DNA of 64,000 nt from Chiua virens. Its lineage: Eukaryota; Basidiomycota; Agaricomycetes; Boletales; Boletaceae. Under the pieces are notes generated by a model that worked only from the letters and a program-made list of their open reading frames with translations, had not been told where the DNA came from and made no database searches. The DNA is taken from contig JAHNUO010000024.1 in the NCBI GenBank assembly GCA_019787685.1, positions 186,001-250,000 on the forward strand. The letters run 5' to 3'. Positions 23,949 to 35,547 of the stretch are shown piece by piece (position 1 is the stretch's first letter; each line of letters opens with the position of its first letter). The translations under genes and the position numbers were made by a program.

Positions 23949-25822
23949 AAAAGACACAAGGTGCCCCAGGCAGAAAATGTGTTTATAGTGCGACTGCATA
24001 AGCTGAAACTCTTTGCTCCTTGATGCCTCAAACGCCACACCGTGAAGTTACACTTGCGAGATGTCCCAAAGCAAGCCCGGTGAGTAGTGCTTAAAAGAGT
24101 GACGGGCACACTGACAATCCAACAAAGATGACATTGTACTTCTTGAGACAGGCAGCCTTAGAGGGATGGTGTATGCTGTTGCATTCTCGACTGATGGAAG
24201 GCAGCTTTTCAGTGGAGACAGACATGCAGTTCTTCAGTTCAACATTGCAGACAGATGGGAAGTGGCCAAGCAGACAGGACTGTACATGAATGCCATTTCG
24301 ATGTTGAGGAATGGACAATGGTTGTCTGTGGAGAGGAAAGAGGGGTGAGTGTTGGGATGTTGAGCTGCATGAAAAAGTGGTCAATGTGGAAGATGGAACG
24401 AGGGTGCAGGCAGTGGATGTGTCACCCGACTCAACTCAATTTGCAACAGGTACTCTGCAAAATATGGCAAGTATATGGGACATTGCGACCGGTGAGCAAC
24501 TTATTGGTCCGATCAAATTCAACAGGGTGGTTGAGAGCGTCCGATTCTCTCCGAGCAGGGACCGACTTGCTGCTTGTGAATCCAATGGACCAATCACCAT
24601 CTCGGATAGCTTCACTGGTCAACAACTACTCATCATCAACACCAAAACATCTGTGGGCTATCCTTCCACCTGGCTTGCGTGGACCAGCAATGGAAAGCAA
24701 TTATTCCACACCTGTGAAGACCAGAAGATCAAGTCATACCCTGCATCAATGGGGTCCCTGCTTGCGGAGTCACAGGCCTTAGATGACAAACATCTGGAAT
24801 CCATTGCTCTGGTCAGCAATGAAAAGTTTATAGCTGCAACCACATGGGGTAGCTCCATCTCATTCTTGGATGCATCTACCCTCTCTTGAATCAGTCCCAT
24901 CATCAAGCATGATGAGATCATATACTTGATTGCTTCGTCACCCAATGGCATTTACCTCGCAGCTGGACAGGATGATGGGAAAATCTCTGTTCATAACCTC
25001 ACTACTATCCTCCCAGGTTTGGCTATCAAAGTAAGTCTTTGTGCATATGTGGTCCTAGCAAGCCAGATGGTTCACAATCCAACAGTCGTCCACCGGAGAG
25101 GCAGAACAATATGGTGAGCAACATCCAACCTCGGATAGTGATGACTCAGAGAATCCACCTTGCAACTCTTGTCCAGTATGGGTTCATCACTCAGCCTTCG
25201 CAAAGATCCTTCTAACATATTTTTTGTGTTTTTTGTTTGTATCAGGAATCTAGTAATGACAAGGATGAGGAAGGACCCCATAGTGGAGACAACAATATGG
25301 ATCTCCTCGAGGTACAAGATATGTAAGCAATGTTTGTCTACATGAGGTTTCACAATGCCATAGGTTAAGATACCCACGATGGCGTCCCCTGCTCCTGTAT
25401 TCAACTATGATAAGGTTCGTGGCTGCTCCAAGCTTCTCTGTATCCATGCTAACATTATTACAGCCACCATCACCCACATCGTCTGTCCGTCCTCATGCAA
25501 AAGAGCTGGAACCACTCCGAGTCAAGGCTTCCCATACCATGTCGCATCCAGCACCTCCCGAACTGCTGACATCCCATTCCGAATACCACTCAGAGGAACA
25601 TCCCAGTGTCATACACCCACCCAAGGGCAAGTCAGCTATCTGGAAATGGATCAAGAGGGTAGGAAAGTGTGTGGGGGACCAGGCCGTTGGAAGTTCCACA
25701 GATCCTACTTTACCCTCTAATCAAGCCCACACACCATCACCACCACGAAGCCACCCTCACTACCAACATTCGACAATGGCTGCTGTACAGCATCTAGTAA
25801 GCATGGTCTATTACTGAGGATG
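23949..25822 (+). repeat. segmental duplication copy 1 (WD40 remnant)
   Basis: This is homologous over about 1.8 kb to 30056-31826. Both copies begin at AAAGACACAAGG.GCCCCAG, include the WD40 pseudogene with its introns, and lose similarity after CCATCACCACCACGAA (25746 here). The right edge abuts the target duplication of the solo LTR at 25823. Identity is high by eye, around nine tenths, with several indels. Confidence 0.85.
24166..25817 (+). pseudogene. WD40-repeat protein fragment, copy 1
   Basis: WD40 beta-propeller blades are visible: VYAVAFSTDGRQLFSGDRHA, VQAVDVSPDSTQFATGTLQN followed by ASIWDIATGEQLIGP, VRFSPSRDRLAACESNG, LAWTSNGKQLFHTCEDQKIK, IALVSNEKFIAATTWGSSIS and LIASSPNGIYLAAGQDDGKI. 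A frameshift near 24345 separates the first blade from the rest. A TGA at 24887-24889 truncates it where copy 2 reads CAG. An intron with GTAAGT opens at 25031. The tail has acidic (NDKDEEGPHSGDNN) and Pro/Ser-rich exons. This architecture is typical of an expanded Boletales WD40 family that often sits behind NACHT or other N-terminal modules, which are missing here. WD40 propellers mediate protein interactions. The copy is not functional. Confidence 0.8.
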
Positions 25823-26575
25823 TGTTACAGTAGTCCCGGGTAGGGCCTAGCATAGACGCAAAAGCACTAAGTACCAAGCGGCTGCGATAACTCAAACAAC
25901 CACCACTTGATACGTGGCGCACTGTAGAGTTCAAGGAGGGTTACTGGTCAGCGGATTGCTACCAGTGAGACGAGTTAGAACTTAGGACGTTGCCTAAGAG
26001 CGTCCTGTCGGGAATCTATACCCTAAGGACCGAGACTGCCCCTTGCGATCGGGGTGGACCGAGATGCTGGACATTGGTCGCAGCGACGAGGGATGGCTTA
26101 GGTTAAGCCCAAAGAGGAGCAGTGATACTAGCTAGATTGCGTAGATCAAGACTAAGGTACAGGAGTATCACTGTGCAGTATTTATACTATGACAGTAGTG
26201 CACGGACCATAGTCCAAAAGGGTGGCCAGGAAGAGTGGAACAGTCAAAGGGCCAAAAGGAGTCGTACGGGGTGGGAGCACCGGACAGACGAAAGTGTAAA
26301 AGGTAAAACACGGAAGCTGTCCAAATGACAGTGGAAATGAAAGTGATCCCTACCGGATCAGGAAGCGGAAAGAAGGAAGTGATGACGGAACAACGGGTTG
26401 GGCCGGAGTTGTGTAATTGGATCAAAGAAGGAAAAGGTAAACAGGGCAAAGGGTTAAGCCCTTGCTGAGTAATCCGAGGCAAGGGTAAGCCTTGCGGATT
26501 GAACGTAGGAGGTACCCATAGTACCGAGCATAGTGAAAGTAGCAAAGAAAACAAAGAAAAAGATGAATTGTAACA
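25823..26575 (-). mobile_element. solo LTR, family X
   Basis: This 753-bp LTR in minus orientation is flanked by a perfect GGATG duplication (25818-25822 and 26576-26580). On the minus strand it starts TGTTACAATTCATC and ends GACTACTGTAACA. It belongs to the same family as the LTRs of chromoviruses G1 and G2. A TATAAATACTGC promoter box lies at about 26188 on the minus strand. Confidence 0.92.
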
Positions 26576-27559
26576 GGATGATCAATATGAAATGTATCTC
26601 ATAATATCCCCAGCAAAGATCTGTTGCACAGCCTGGACAAGATGGACCTACCTCTTTCTTATTTTCGATCGATCAGAGGTTGCGATCAACACAGCAGGGC
26701 ATGGCCACACATGATGATCTTGCTCGTCCTGCTAACGCTCAAGATCCAGCAGCTCAATATCAATATCATTTAGATTTGGGTTCTCATGTATGTCTCTTCT
26801 CTTTCAGAATCTTTTCGTTGTAACTGACACTGCCTTAGCTGTTGTCTGCGAATGACCTGTCTTGATCTGTGATAGGAAGTGTTCCTGTTATGGTGAGCAT
26901 ACTTTCTCAAGGTTGTATCAAATGGCTTATGACAGCAGATCAGACTCAGCAGCCTGTGGCAAGATGCAGAGACAGAGGTACATTCTTGGTGCCCACGTGG
27001 TTAGTATGCTACCAATGCGGTAGTATAGAGGAGGCAGCCTGATGCAATCAACGCGAACAGACATGTCACATGTGCTGTTGACTGTAACTATAATATATTA
27101 TTCATATAATAGTGTAATTGTAGATCCCTCTCTATTATGCACTACATTCCCTCACGTTGCACAGTCTCGTTAACGCTATTGTGTCCATCCTCACAAACTG
27201 CAAGAATCTCTCATGTCTTGCCAGTGTTCAAATGATATTCACTGACCACAACCTGGCTTTCACATTCAACATCACCATAGACCTATTCCTACAGTTCCGA
27301 GTCCTGAATTCCATTTTTTCAATTGGCTATCTGCACATGCGCAGACTAGTACACATATAGACTGATTCCTTATGGCAACACCCGACAATTTATCACGCAA
27401 ATGGATTGAAATTACCTCTTGGGTGCTTTGAAGTTTCAGCAGACAATGAATCCAAGACTGAATATCACTACTATCACTGCGATACACACTTACAGCATAT
27501 GTTACACTCGACTTTCATTCAACCAAAAAACATATGTAGCATACAACGATCATGCAAAC
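26576..27559. other. no gene recognised; possible orphan exon
   Basis: A plus-strand frame around 26625-26790 encodes a mixed-composition peptide (SFLFSIDQRLRSTQQGMATH) ending at a GTATGT donor, and could be an orphan exon. The remainder has only short frames. I see no repeat or RNA gene. Confidence 0.25.
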
Positions 27560-28711
27560 TAGATGCTCTGGGCTATGACACCACCCAAGATGGCTTTGTT
27601 TACCAGCCCGAGGTGCTGGTCAAGCAAGTCAGCCCCATCCACAAGTGTCGACTCACTTGTCTACTTGATGTTCTCACCCCAAATCTTCTTGAACATGTCT
27701 ATCTTGCTATCCTGTCCTGTAACCTTGAGGTACTGGTAGACAGCCTTCCAGGCACTATCGAGTGCACCGACAACCTAGCTGTCAGATGGTGTCAACATTC
27801 ACTCGCTCATTCTTTCATACCACGACTCATGCGTGACGGGTGCTGATGGCCTCCCCTGCAAAGTGCAAGCGATTACCTGCTGCAGGCGTATTGAGCACCA
27901 CATACAGATCCTCAAAGTCACCAGGACTAAAGTCCGCAAACACACCTGATCAAAGTAAATGACGTCAGTTGAGAATGACTGATGAGATCAGCGATGTGGT
28001 GATGTACCCATGGTGTGCGCATCACAGTCCCAGTCCTTGGCATTCATGTCGACAAATTGGTCCTTGAGGTAGTTGTATGTGATCTCAGAGCTCAGGTGTT
28101 GGTGCACCTCTGCAAGATTATGAAGCACAAGCTCCTTGAGTACCTCCTGCTCCTTTAGGATGGCAAGAGCACTGAGGTGCTCTGTGTCTGCCATCCAGGA
28201 GTAGCTGGTGATTCTGATGGCTGTCACTCTTTGCCCGCTGCCCTTGAACATAGATTGGTAAAGGATCAGATCGTCCACACCTATTTCATAGCATGGTGAG
28301 TTCCCACATCGATTGAAAAACAGACCTGCATGACCATTTTTAGGAACGGGTTTTCCTTCTCTCCTCCTTTGCGATCAGATGAACCCATTCCAAACAGCGT
28401 GCAACATTTTCCAACCTCGCTGCCACTCTCGGTCTGGTTCTAGTACAGCTTCGCATTGCATGTCAACGATGGATTTTTTGCTGGATCGAGCATGTGTGAA
28501 CATAGTCAGTGTCAACATGCATTGGTTCGGTGTTGAACAGATCCTTGTCTGCGGTCACATGCTGATAGATGCCATTGAAATGACAGATACCTGGATTGGG
28601 CCTTTGGGACGCGGTAGAAAGGTATGAGGTTATTCTTGAGTCTTCATCTTCATTCAGCAGTGGGTATTCGGTCAGCTCCACCAATCTCTGCCTGGTTCCA
28701 TCCACTGTCAT
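27560..28711 (-). pseudogene. truncated L-amino-acid oxidase / flavin amine oxidase
   Basis: Three minus-strand blocks match fungal flavin amine oxidases of the L-amino-acid oxidase type. The first (28711-28463) has LVELTEYPLLNEDED, ICHFNGIYQHVTAD and VDTDYVHT, from the substrate-domain part. The second (28278-27988) has a SYSWMADTEHLSALAI block, LKELVLHNLAEVHQHLS and DMNAKDWDCDAHTMG. After an intron a third (about 27950-27560) has SPGDFEDLYVVLNTPAAGNR and RLHFAGEAISTRHA, the conserved FAD-contacting segment near the C-terminus, and then DSKIDMFKKIWGEN. The N-terminal dinucleotide-binding GxGxxG fold and much of the centre are absent, and the frame breaks after STRHA. Such enzymes oxidatively deaminate amino acids, releasing ammonium and peroxide. 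This copy cannot be active. It is the only metabolic gene remnant in the window. Confidence 0.68.
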
Positions 28712-30055
28712 AGCATGTTGTGGGACCCAACTCTATGAGGGCTGGTCTAAATCAGAAATCTAGCTCATGCCTCTCCAGGGTGTAGACACTCTCAAAACGT
28801 GGGGCGTCACATCTTTTGGCTGCCATTGATGACGTTTCAAGTTCAACTGTCACTTGCAGAGATCGACAGTCAATATTCAACTGTGCCATGTCCAGTGCCG
28901 ACTTTCATTGATACAGATGGGTACTGAGCAGAAACATTATTGGTGCCACACACTGGCAGATCATGGCCTCACAAACACTTTGTAACCTTGACAGGCTGTA
29001 GTTCTGGGTAGAGTGCCATAGTCCAGGTAGCAAATCATGGTAGCAGTCATTGTCAATTTGGATGGTTATTTTCTGAGTAAGCAACTTCATCGTATCTGGA
29101 GTCTGGAAAGTAGTCTGTGTAGCATGATCCATGTTTGCATATTAATACCAACATTCCTGACGAATAGGCATGTGTCATCATTCCATCTCTAGGATTCATG
29201 GTAGGAACTCACTCCAAGCAAAATTGAGCACAAAGATGGGTGGAGACGGAAGAAGTTTCCGGTCGGTTCTGAGAACAAGGTCAGATCCTGGTTGCTCAAC
29301 ATAGACAGTCTCACCTTGATAGACACTGGATTGCCTTTTTCTTTGACCTTGCTCCTTTTTTGTCCTTGACTTCGTCTCATGTGCAAAGTAGCACATTGTT
29401 TCTATTGTTCCTAAATCAGCCCTCTCTTCACCTGGGTCGACTCTTTGGAACCGGGATGGCCAAGTGCACGTGAATGTGTGTTTTTCGCTTGTGGCATTGG
29501 AAGGATCTCGTCACTAGGATCCTTTAAGGTTTCTTGGCCAGACACATTCATCACATTGTTGACATCGTCACCCAATCCATCATCATGTCTGAACCCTTAA
29601 ATCCTGAGAATGGAAGGAGTCTTCTATTTTTGTCTGCAAGTCTGTAATCATTGGCACCTGGTACTGTCTTGGTGCAAGTTCATTTTGAGCGTCAACAATG
29701 ATGAATTTGGGGGGCTGGATTGAGCTGAAGCAAAAGAACGAAAATCACCCATTGTTCATGCATCTGGACACTTTGAAAATACATACCTCACATTTGTCGA
29801 CACTTCCTCGGTCAACACCTTTTGATTCTTGGCGGGCTTCTCATATTGTCGTTTGAGTATATAGATGGCCATCTTAGTCAGGTGGTTGACATCCACATGA
29901 AATACACAGGAATGCGAAGACACACTACTGTATCCATATACCACGACCACAGATGCGACATGAAATTGGGATTAGCCGGGCTTTGGGATGTTCCACGGAT
30001 CAGAGTTTACCATGGGGGCTGCAGATGTAGTGTGGACACAAAGAAGAAGAGGCAC
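28712..30055. other. no gene recognised
   Basis: Several minus-strand frames occur (29132-28905, 29396-29189, 29950-29756), one with a hydrophobic PPIFVLNFAW stretch. None shows a domain I can name, and the connections between them contain stops. They may belong to the 5' side of the oxidase pseudogene or to an older insertion. The interval ends at the left edge of the WD40 duplication copy 2. Confidence 0.3.
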
Positions 30056-31826
30056 TGAAAGACACAAGGCGCCCCAGGCAGAAAATGTGTTTATAGTGCG
30101 ACTCCTTGATGCCTCAAACGCTGCACTGTGTTACACTTGCGATATGTCCCAAACCAAGCCCAGTGAGTAGCACTTAAAGAGTGACAGGCACACTGACAAT
30201 CCAGCAAAGATGACGTGAGACTTCTTGAGATGGGTAGCTCTAGCAAAGTATTCACGGTTGCATTCTCAACTGATGGAAGACAGCTTTTCAGTGGAGACAG
30301 ACATGCGGTTCTCCAGTTCAACATTGCAGATGGACGAGAAGTGGCCAAGCAGACGGGACTGGACATAAATGCCATTGCAATGTCAAGGGATGGGAAATGG
30401 GTCGTATGCAGAACAATGGGAGGGGCAAGTGTTTGGGATGTCGAGCTGCATGAAAAGTGCTCAGCGTGGAAGATGGAACAGGGGTGCAGGCAGTGGATGT
30501 GTCACCCGACTCGACCTGATTTGCGACAGGTACTCTGCAAGATACTATGGTGAGTGTATGGGACATTGCGACCAGTGAGCAACTCATAGGTCCAATCAAA
30601 TTCAACAAGGTGGTCTTGAGCATCCGATTCTCTCCGAGCAGGGACTGGCTTGCTGCTTGCGAATTCAAAGGGCTGATCGCCATCTTGGATAGTTTGACCA
30701 GTCGACAACTACTCAACATTGACACCAAAACATCTTTGGGCTGTCCTTCCACCCGGCTTGCATGGACCAGCGATGGAAAGCAATTATTCCACACCTGTGA
30801 AGACCGGAAGATCAAGTCATACCATGCACCAACAGGGTCCCTGCTTGCGGAGTCACAGGCCTTAGATGACAAACATCTGGAATCCATTGCTCTGGTCAGC
30901 AATGAAAAGTTTATAGCTGCAACCACATGGGGCAGCTCCATCTCATTCTTGGATGCATCTACCCTCTCTCAGATCAGCCCTGTCATCAAGCACAACACGA
31001 ATATACAGTTGATCACTCAGTCACCTGATGGCATCTACCTTGCCACTGGACGGGATGACGGGAAAATTTCCATTCATAACCTCACCACTATCCTCCTCGG
31101 TTTGGCTGTCAAAGTAAGTCTCTGTGGATACGTGGTCCTGACAAGCTGGATAGCTCACAATTCAACAGTCATCCACCAGAGAGGCAAAACAATATGGTGA
31201 GCAACATCCGACCTTGGATAGCAATGAGAATCCACCTTGCAACTCTCGTCCAGTACAGGTTCGTCATTCAGTCTTTGCGAAGATCCTTCTAACATATTTT
31301 GTGTTTTTTTTTTGCATCAGGAGTCTAGTAATGACAAGGATGAGGAAGGACCCCAGAGTGGAGACAACAATATGGATCTCCTCGAGGTACAAGATGTGCA
31401 ATGTCTATCTACACAAGGTTTCACAACGCCATAGGTTGAGATACCCACAATGGCCTCCCCTGCTCCTGCATTCAACTATGATGAGGTTCGTGATCGTGTC
31501 ACTCTTCGCTGTATGCATGCTAACATTATTACAGCTGCCGTCATGCCCATCGTCCGTCCATCCTCACGTGGAAGAGCTGGAACTGCTCCAAGTTGAGGCT
31601 TCCCATATCGTGTCACATCCAGCACCTCCCGAACCACTGAGATCCTATTCCAAACACCACCCAGAGGAACATCCTGGTGTCATATACCCACCCAAGGGCA
31701 AGTCAGCTATCCAGAAATGGCTCAAGCAGATAGGAAAGCGTGTGGGGGACCAGGCCATTGGAGGTTCTGCAGATCCTACTTCACCCCCCGATCCAGCCCC
31801 CACGCCATCACCACCACGAACTCATC
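30056..31826 (+). repeat. segmental duplication copy 2 (WD40 remnant)
   Basis: This is the second copy of the duplicated segment described at 23949-25822. It is interrupted at its right end near 31827, where the sequence changes to the proposed left terminus of Plavaka element B. It lacks about 22 bp (CATAAGCTGAAACTCTTTGC region) that copy 1 has near 23998. Confidence 0.85.
30215..31826 (+). pseudogene. WD40-repeat protein fragment, copy 2
   Basis: The same WD40 blades as in copy 1 are present: VFTVAFSTDGRQLFSGDRHA, INAIAMSRDGKWVVCRTMGG, VSVWDIATSEQLIGPIKF, LAWTSDGKQLFHTCEDRKIK and LITQSPDGIYLATGRDDGKI. The segment 30547-31104 is continuously open. A frameshift after GASVWDVELHEK (near 30452) and a TGA near 30519 in the restored frame break the 5' part. 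The introns starting GTAAGT at 31113 and at about 31196 match copy 1. The Pro/Ser-rich tail (ending SPPRTHPS) runs into Plavaka B at 31827, so the natural 3' end is lost. It is slightly better preserved than copy 1. Confidence 0.8.
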
Positions 31827-32209
31827 CATCAGGAATTTAGCACTCCAGTTGGCTATCCTTATATGTACTCTTTCTATCCTTATATGTACTTTTTCTCACA
31901 AATAAGATTCAAAAAAGCATGTGGTCCAAACAGCATGCTAAGGGTGTGACAAGCTAAGTCTTTATCTTGTATACACTTACATTTCACTTGATCCACACTT
32001 TGTGCACTTGGCACACATTTTCGCAAGTAAGAAAAGGGTAAAAAGGCATAACATTTATTTACCATGCCAAATATGGTATGACAAAAACAGAGCATTAAGG
32101 TAGTATTAAATATGAAAAGGGTATAGTAGTCGGATCACAAATAAAAGCAACTGGGTCAACTGGGGAAAGAATGGCAACAACAAATGGTGATGACGGTGAG
32201 GGAACAAAG

Positions 32210-32214
32210 CAAAT
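32210..32214. other. target-site duplication of G1, left copy
   Basis: CAAAT directly precedes the 5' LTR of G1 and is repeated directly after its 3' LTR at 53884-53888, almost 21.7 kb away. Confidence 0.88.
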
Positions 32215-32880
32215 TGTTACGATTTCTTTCTTTTGTTTCACTTGTACTACTTCACTTCACTTGATACCTAGGTATCCTCGTACGTTCATCTGTACTTGTT
32301 CACTTTTACCTTTACGTAACCAGCATCAGCTTTACCCGCATGCTTACTCATTTCATTCTCATCATCATCCAATGGCTTCACATTTGTCATTTCAACTTCA
32401 TCATTGTCCACTGCCATCACATCGTACGATTCCTCCTTTTGGCCCTTTATCCCTTCTGCTCTTCTTGGCCACCCCTTTTAGTCTCTTGGTCTGTGCACGA
32501 TTCCCATAGTATAAATACCTCGCAGCAATACTCTTGTACCCTAGTCTTGATCTCCACAATCTAGCTGAGTATCTCTGCTCCACTCACCACAGCGCTTGTG
32601 ACCACTCGACTGGACTACTCTTAGTCCTCCTTGAACACTCGGACTCATTGTAGTCAACCCTCGACCCTCGACCGTCCCTCAGGTATAGATTCCCAACCGG
32701 ACAACTCTCAGCAATCCCTGAGCTTTCACTCGTCTCTCTGGTAGCAACCCGCTGACCAGAAACCCTCGTTCAACTCTTCAGCACACCACATATCAAGTGG
32801 TGGTTGTTTGAGTTATCACAGCCACTTGGTACTTGGCGCTTTTGCGACTATGTTATGTCCAACCCGGAACTATCGTAACA
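32215..32880 (+). repeat. 5' LTR of G1, family X
   Basis: This 666-bp LTR begins TGTTACGATTTCTTTC and ends ACTATCGTAACA, so the terminal TGTTACGAT inverted repeat is clear. A TATAAATACCTCGC promoter box lies at 32511. It matches the 3' LTR closely but lacks a 38-bp segment present there. Confidence 0.93.
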
Positions 32881-33288
32881 TAAGATCAAGACTACGTATA
32901 CAGCCTGCCTTCGTGCAGCTAGCTGCCCACCATTGCAGGACAACCTCCCACCCATCCACTCTTGAACCCTAGTTGGAGTCTTTGGACGTCTAACACACCA
33001 TCATCCGATCTATCCGACGAAAACCCTGAACCCTCGACCCCACTTTCCAAACCATGGGAAGAAGACTTCGACCTCAATGTCGAACACTCTGACTCAGAAG
33101 ACGAAACCCAGCAACTAGCTGAATGTCTCACCACATCTCTTGACATCCCCACACTTGCCACCTTCACATTTCCTACAACCCCATGAAGGCCGAACCCTGG
33201 ATCATCATCAATCCAGAACCCCAACCCATCCATCGTCCTACCGTCGGTGCAACCACTGAACCCACGAACCACTGCCTCGCCTAGCAAC

Positions 33289-34930
33289 ATGTCTATCAAG
33301 GCAGTTGAACTTCGTCTTGGAAAACCCTCCACCTTTGACAGGTCCTACGACCGTGCCATCCCCTGGCTCAATGACATTGCCACCTACCTCTTTGTCAATG
33401 AACCCATCTATGACACGGATAACAAACATGTAGCCTCTGCCCTTTTGTTTATGACAGAAGGACCTGCTAAGACTTGGGCCGATACATTCCGTGCCAAGGC
33501 TATCCCCCTCCGCTCCTTCGGGAGTTGGACCGACTGGCAAACGGAGTTCCGAAAGGACTTCAAACACCATGACACCAAGGGCGACGCAATCGCCTGGCTC
33601 TCCACCACTCATTCTACCAAGAATGAGGATGTCCCTGCCTACATCTCTTCCTTCTGCAACAAGGTCATCACCGCAGGGCTTACAGGCTCTGACTCCGTCC
33701 TTATCAACTTCTTTGCAGTGGGTGTTACAATTTCTTTCTTTTCTTTGTTTCACTTGTACTACTTGCTTTACTCGATACCTAGGTATCTTCGTATGCTCAT
33801 CTGTACGTGTTTCACCTTTACATAACAAGCATCAGCATTACCCGAACGCTTACTCTTTTCTTTCTTGTCATCATCTGATGGCATTGCACTTAGTCATTTC
33901 TTCTTCATCATTGTCCACTGCCTTCACATCGCACGATTCTCCTTTTGGCCCTTCCTTCATTCCGCTCGTCTTGGCCACCCCTTTTGGACATCGTGCACTT
34001 CCCTTTTGGCCCTTCGCTCTTCCGCTCTTCTGGCCTACCCCTTTTAGTTACTTGGTCCATGCACGATCCTCGTGGTATAAATACCTCGCAGCGATACTCA
34101 TGTACACCAGTCTTGATCTCCGCAATCTAGCTGAGTATCTCTGCCTCCACTCGGGAACCCCCCCGGTGACCTCCTTGACCCTTTCCCTCAACACCTACGG
34201 CCAACGCTTAGGTCCCACCTCGATTACAAGAGGAAGTCCCTTGGTCCCTCGGGTATAGATTCCCAACCGGACGCTCTCAGCAACGCCTGAGTTCTATCCT
34301 TGATTCCACTGTTGGCAATACGCTAACAGCAGACCTCCTTGAACTCTTACAGTGCGCCATGTATCAAGTGGTGGTTGTTTGAGTTATCGCAGCCACTTGA
34401 TCCTTAGCACTTTTGTGGCTACGCTAGGTCCTACCCGGAACTATCGTAACAGCGGGTTTACCTCCTTCTCTCATGAGGCACATCCAAGGAATGGACATGG
34501 TCCCTACCATGATTGATAAGTGGTATGTCCAAGCCATGCATTTCAAGACCCAATGGGAACATGCCGACAAGATCGCCCATCAAAACAAGAAACCCACCAC
34601 TGCTGTTGTCTTCCACAATGACCCCCCTCACAAAAGGAACGAGACCCTGACGCTATGGACATAGATGCCATCTACATTCCAAAGCTCACTGAAGCAGAGC
34701 GAAAGTGATGCTTTGAACAAAAACTCTGTTTCCGCTGTCGCAAACCTGGACATCAAATGTCCGCCTGCACAGCATTCTTGACCAAAACCCCACCATCATC
34801 CTCCTTGAAGAAAGTCTGGAAGACTGCGCCAAAACTGGACCCAGTCCCAGCCTTAGTAGAGATCAAGGAGGATGACAAGGACACCATGAGCATCAACAAG
34901 GTAACCACTCTGGTCACGGGTTTTTAAGGA
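33289..34930 (+). pseudogene. G1 gag with zinc knuckle, split by a solo LTR
   Basis: Gag opens at the ATG at 33289 with VELRLGKPSTFDRSYDRAIP and a conserved WADTFRAKAIPLRSFGSW block. It is cut at 33722 by the solo LTR and resumes at 34452 with GLPPSLMRHIQGMDMVPTMI. A frameshift near 34640 follows. A CCHC knuckle, CFRCRKPGHQMSAC, lies at about 34727-34768 (C-x2-C-x4-H-x4-C), as expected for RNA binding by the nucleocapsid part. A TGA at 34706-34708 precedes the knuckle where CGA would give Arg. The protein would assemble into cytoplasmic particles. Confidence 0.88.
33723..34451 (+). mobile_element. solo LTR, family X, inside G1 gag
   Basis: This 729-bp LTR starts TGTTACAATTTC and ends CTATCGTAACA. 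The flanks are GTGGG (33718-33722) and GCGGG (34452-34456), a 5-bp duplication with one transition. It belongs to the same family as its host element. A TATAAATACCTCGCAGC promoter box lies at 34076. Confidence 0.9.
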
Positions 34931-34974
34931 GGAAGACCGATTCGACACTGGTATCTTCCCATTCTCGTACCCAT

Positions 34975-35547
34975 GTACTTGTAGCTGAGCTTTCATCCCA
35001 ATCTATGCAAATTCCCGTTAGATTGAACGTTACTGCTACTTCTCAAGATGTCGACACCCGTGCTCTCATTGACTCTGGAGCCAGGATCAACTGCATTAAC
35101 TGGCACGTTGTCCAGAAACACAAATTCCCGAAAGATCGCCTTCCAAAACCTATCCCAGTCCAGAATGTCGATTCTACTGCGAACAAGAATGGTGACATCA
35201 AATTCACCACCACCCTCCGGATTGCTCTTGGTGGAGTACTCCAATGCATCAAGTTCCACATAATCCACTGTGGTTCTGAAAACATCATCCTAGGACTTCC
35301 CTGGCTCAAAGCAACCAATCCGATCATTGATTGGGTTGCCAAAACCATCACCATGTCAGCCCCAGAACCCGACCTACCTCCCATCACTACCAACAAACCA
35401 AAACACTCTGCCAGGCTCGCTCACCTCCCCCAAACAAACCCATTTGCCATCTTGATGTCGATCCTATCTGGGACAGCAAACTCTACAACTACCTCGGCAC
35501 TGAAACTGGGCATCGTTTCACAACCCAATCTGTGCAACACTCCATAA
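34975..35547 (+). pseudogene. G1 aspartic protease domain
   Basis: The frame 35005-35547 encodes a retropepsin-type domain with ALIDSGARINCI as the active-site motif (Asp-Ser-Gly) and IILGLPWLKATNPIIDW as the conserved C-terminal flap region. The domain would cleave the polyprotein. It is connected to gag through a frame change near 34930 and to the reverse transcriptase through another near 35480-35550. Confidence 0.9.

Noticed and set aside
27988..28278. Initial impression of a KDZ-linked gene at the minus-strand frame with LKELVLHNLAEVHQH
   Set aside because: The neighbouring blocks (YPLLNE, FNGIYQHVT, NRLHFAGEAIS) fit a flavin amine oxidase far better.
32881..32900. tRNA primer binding site directly after the G1 5' LTR
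   Set aside because: The sequence after the LTR (TAAGATCAAGACTACG) lacks the usual TGG start, and I could not match it to a tRNA end. Self-priming is possible but was not demonstrated.
33825..34258. Long frame continuing from G1 gag into 34258
   Set aside because: It reads through the solo LTR at 33723-34451. The true gag frame resumes at 34452.
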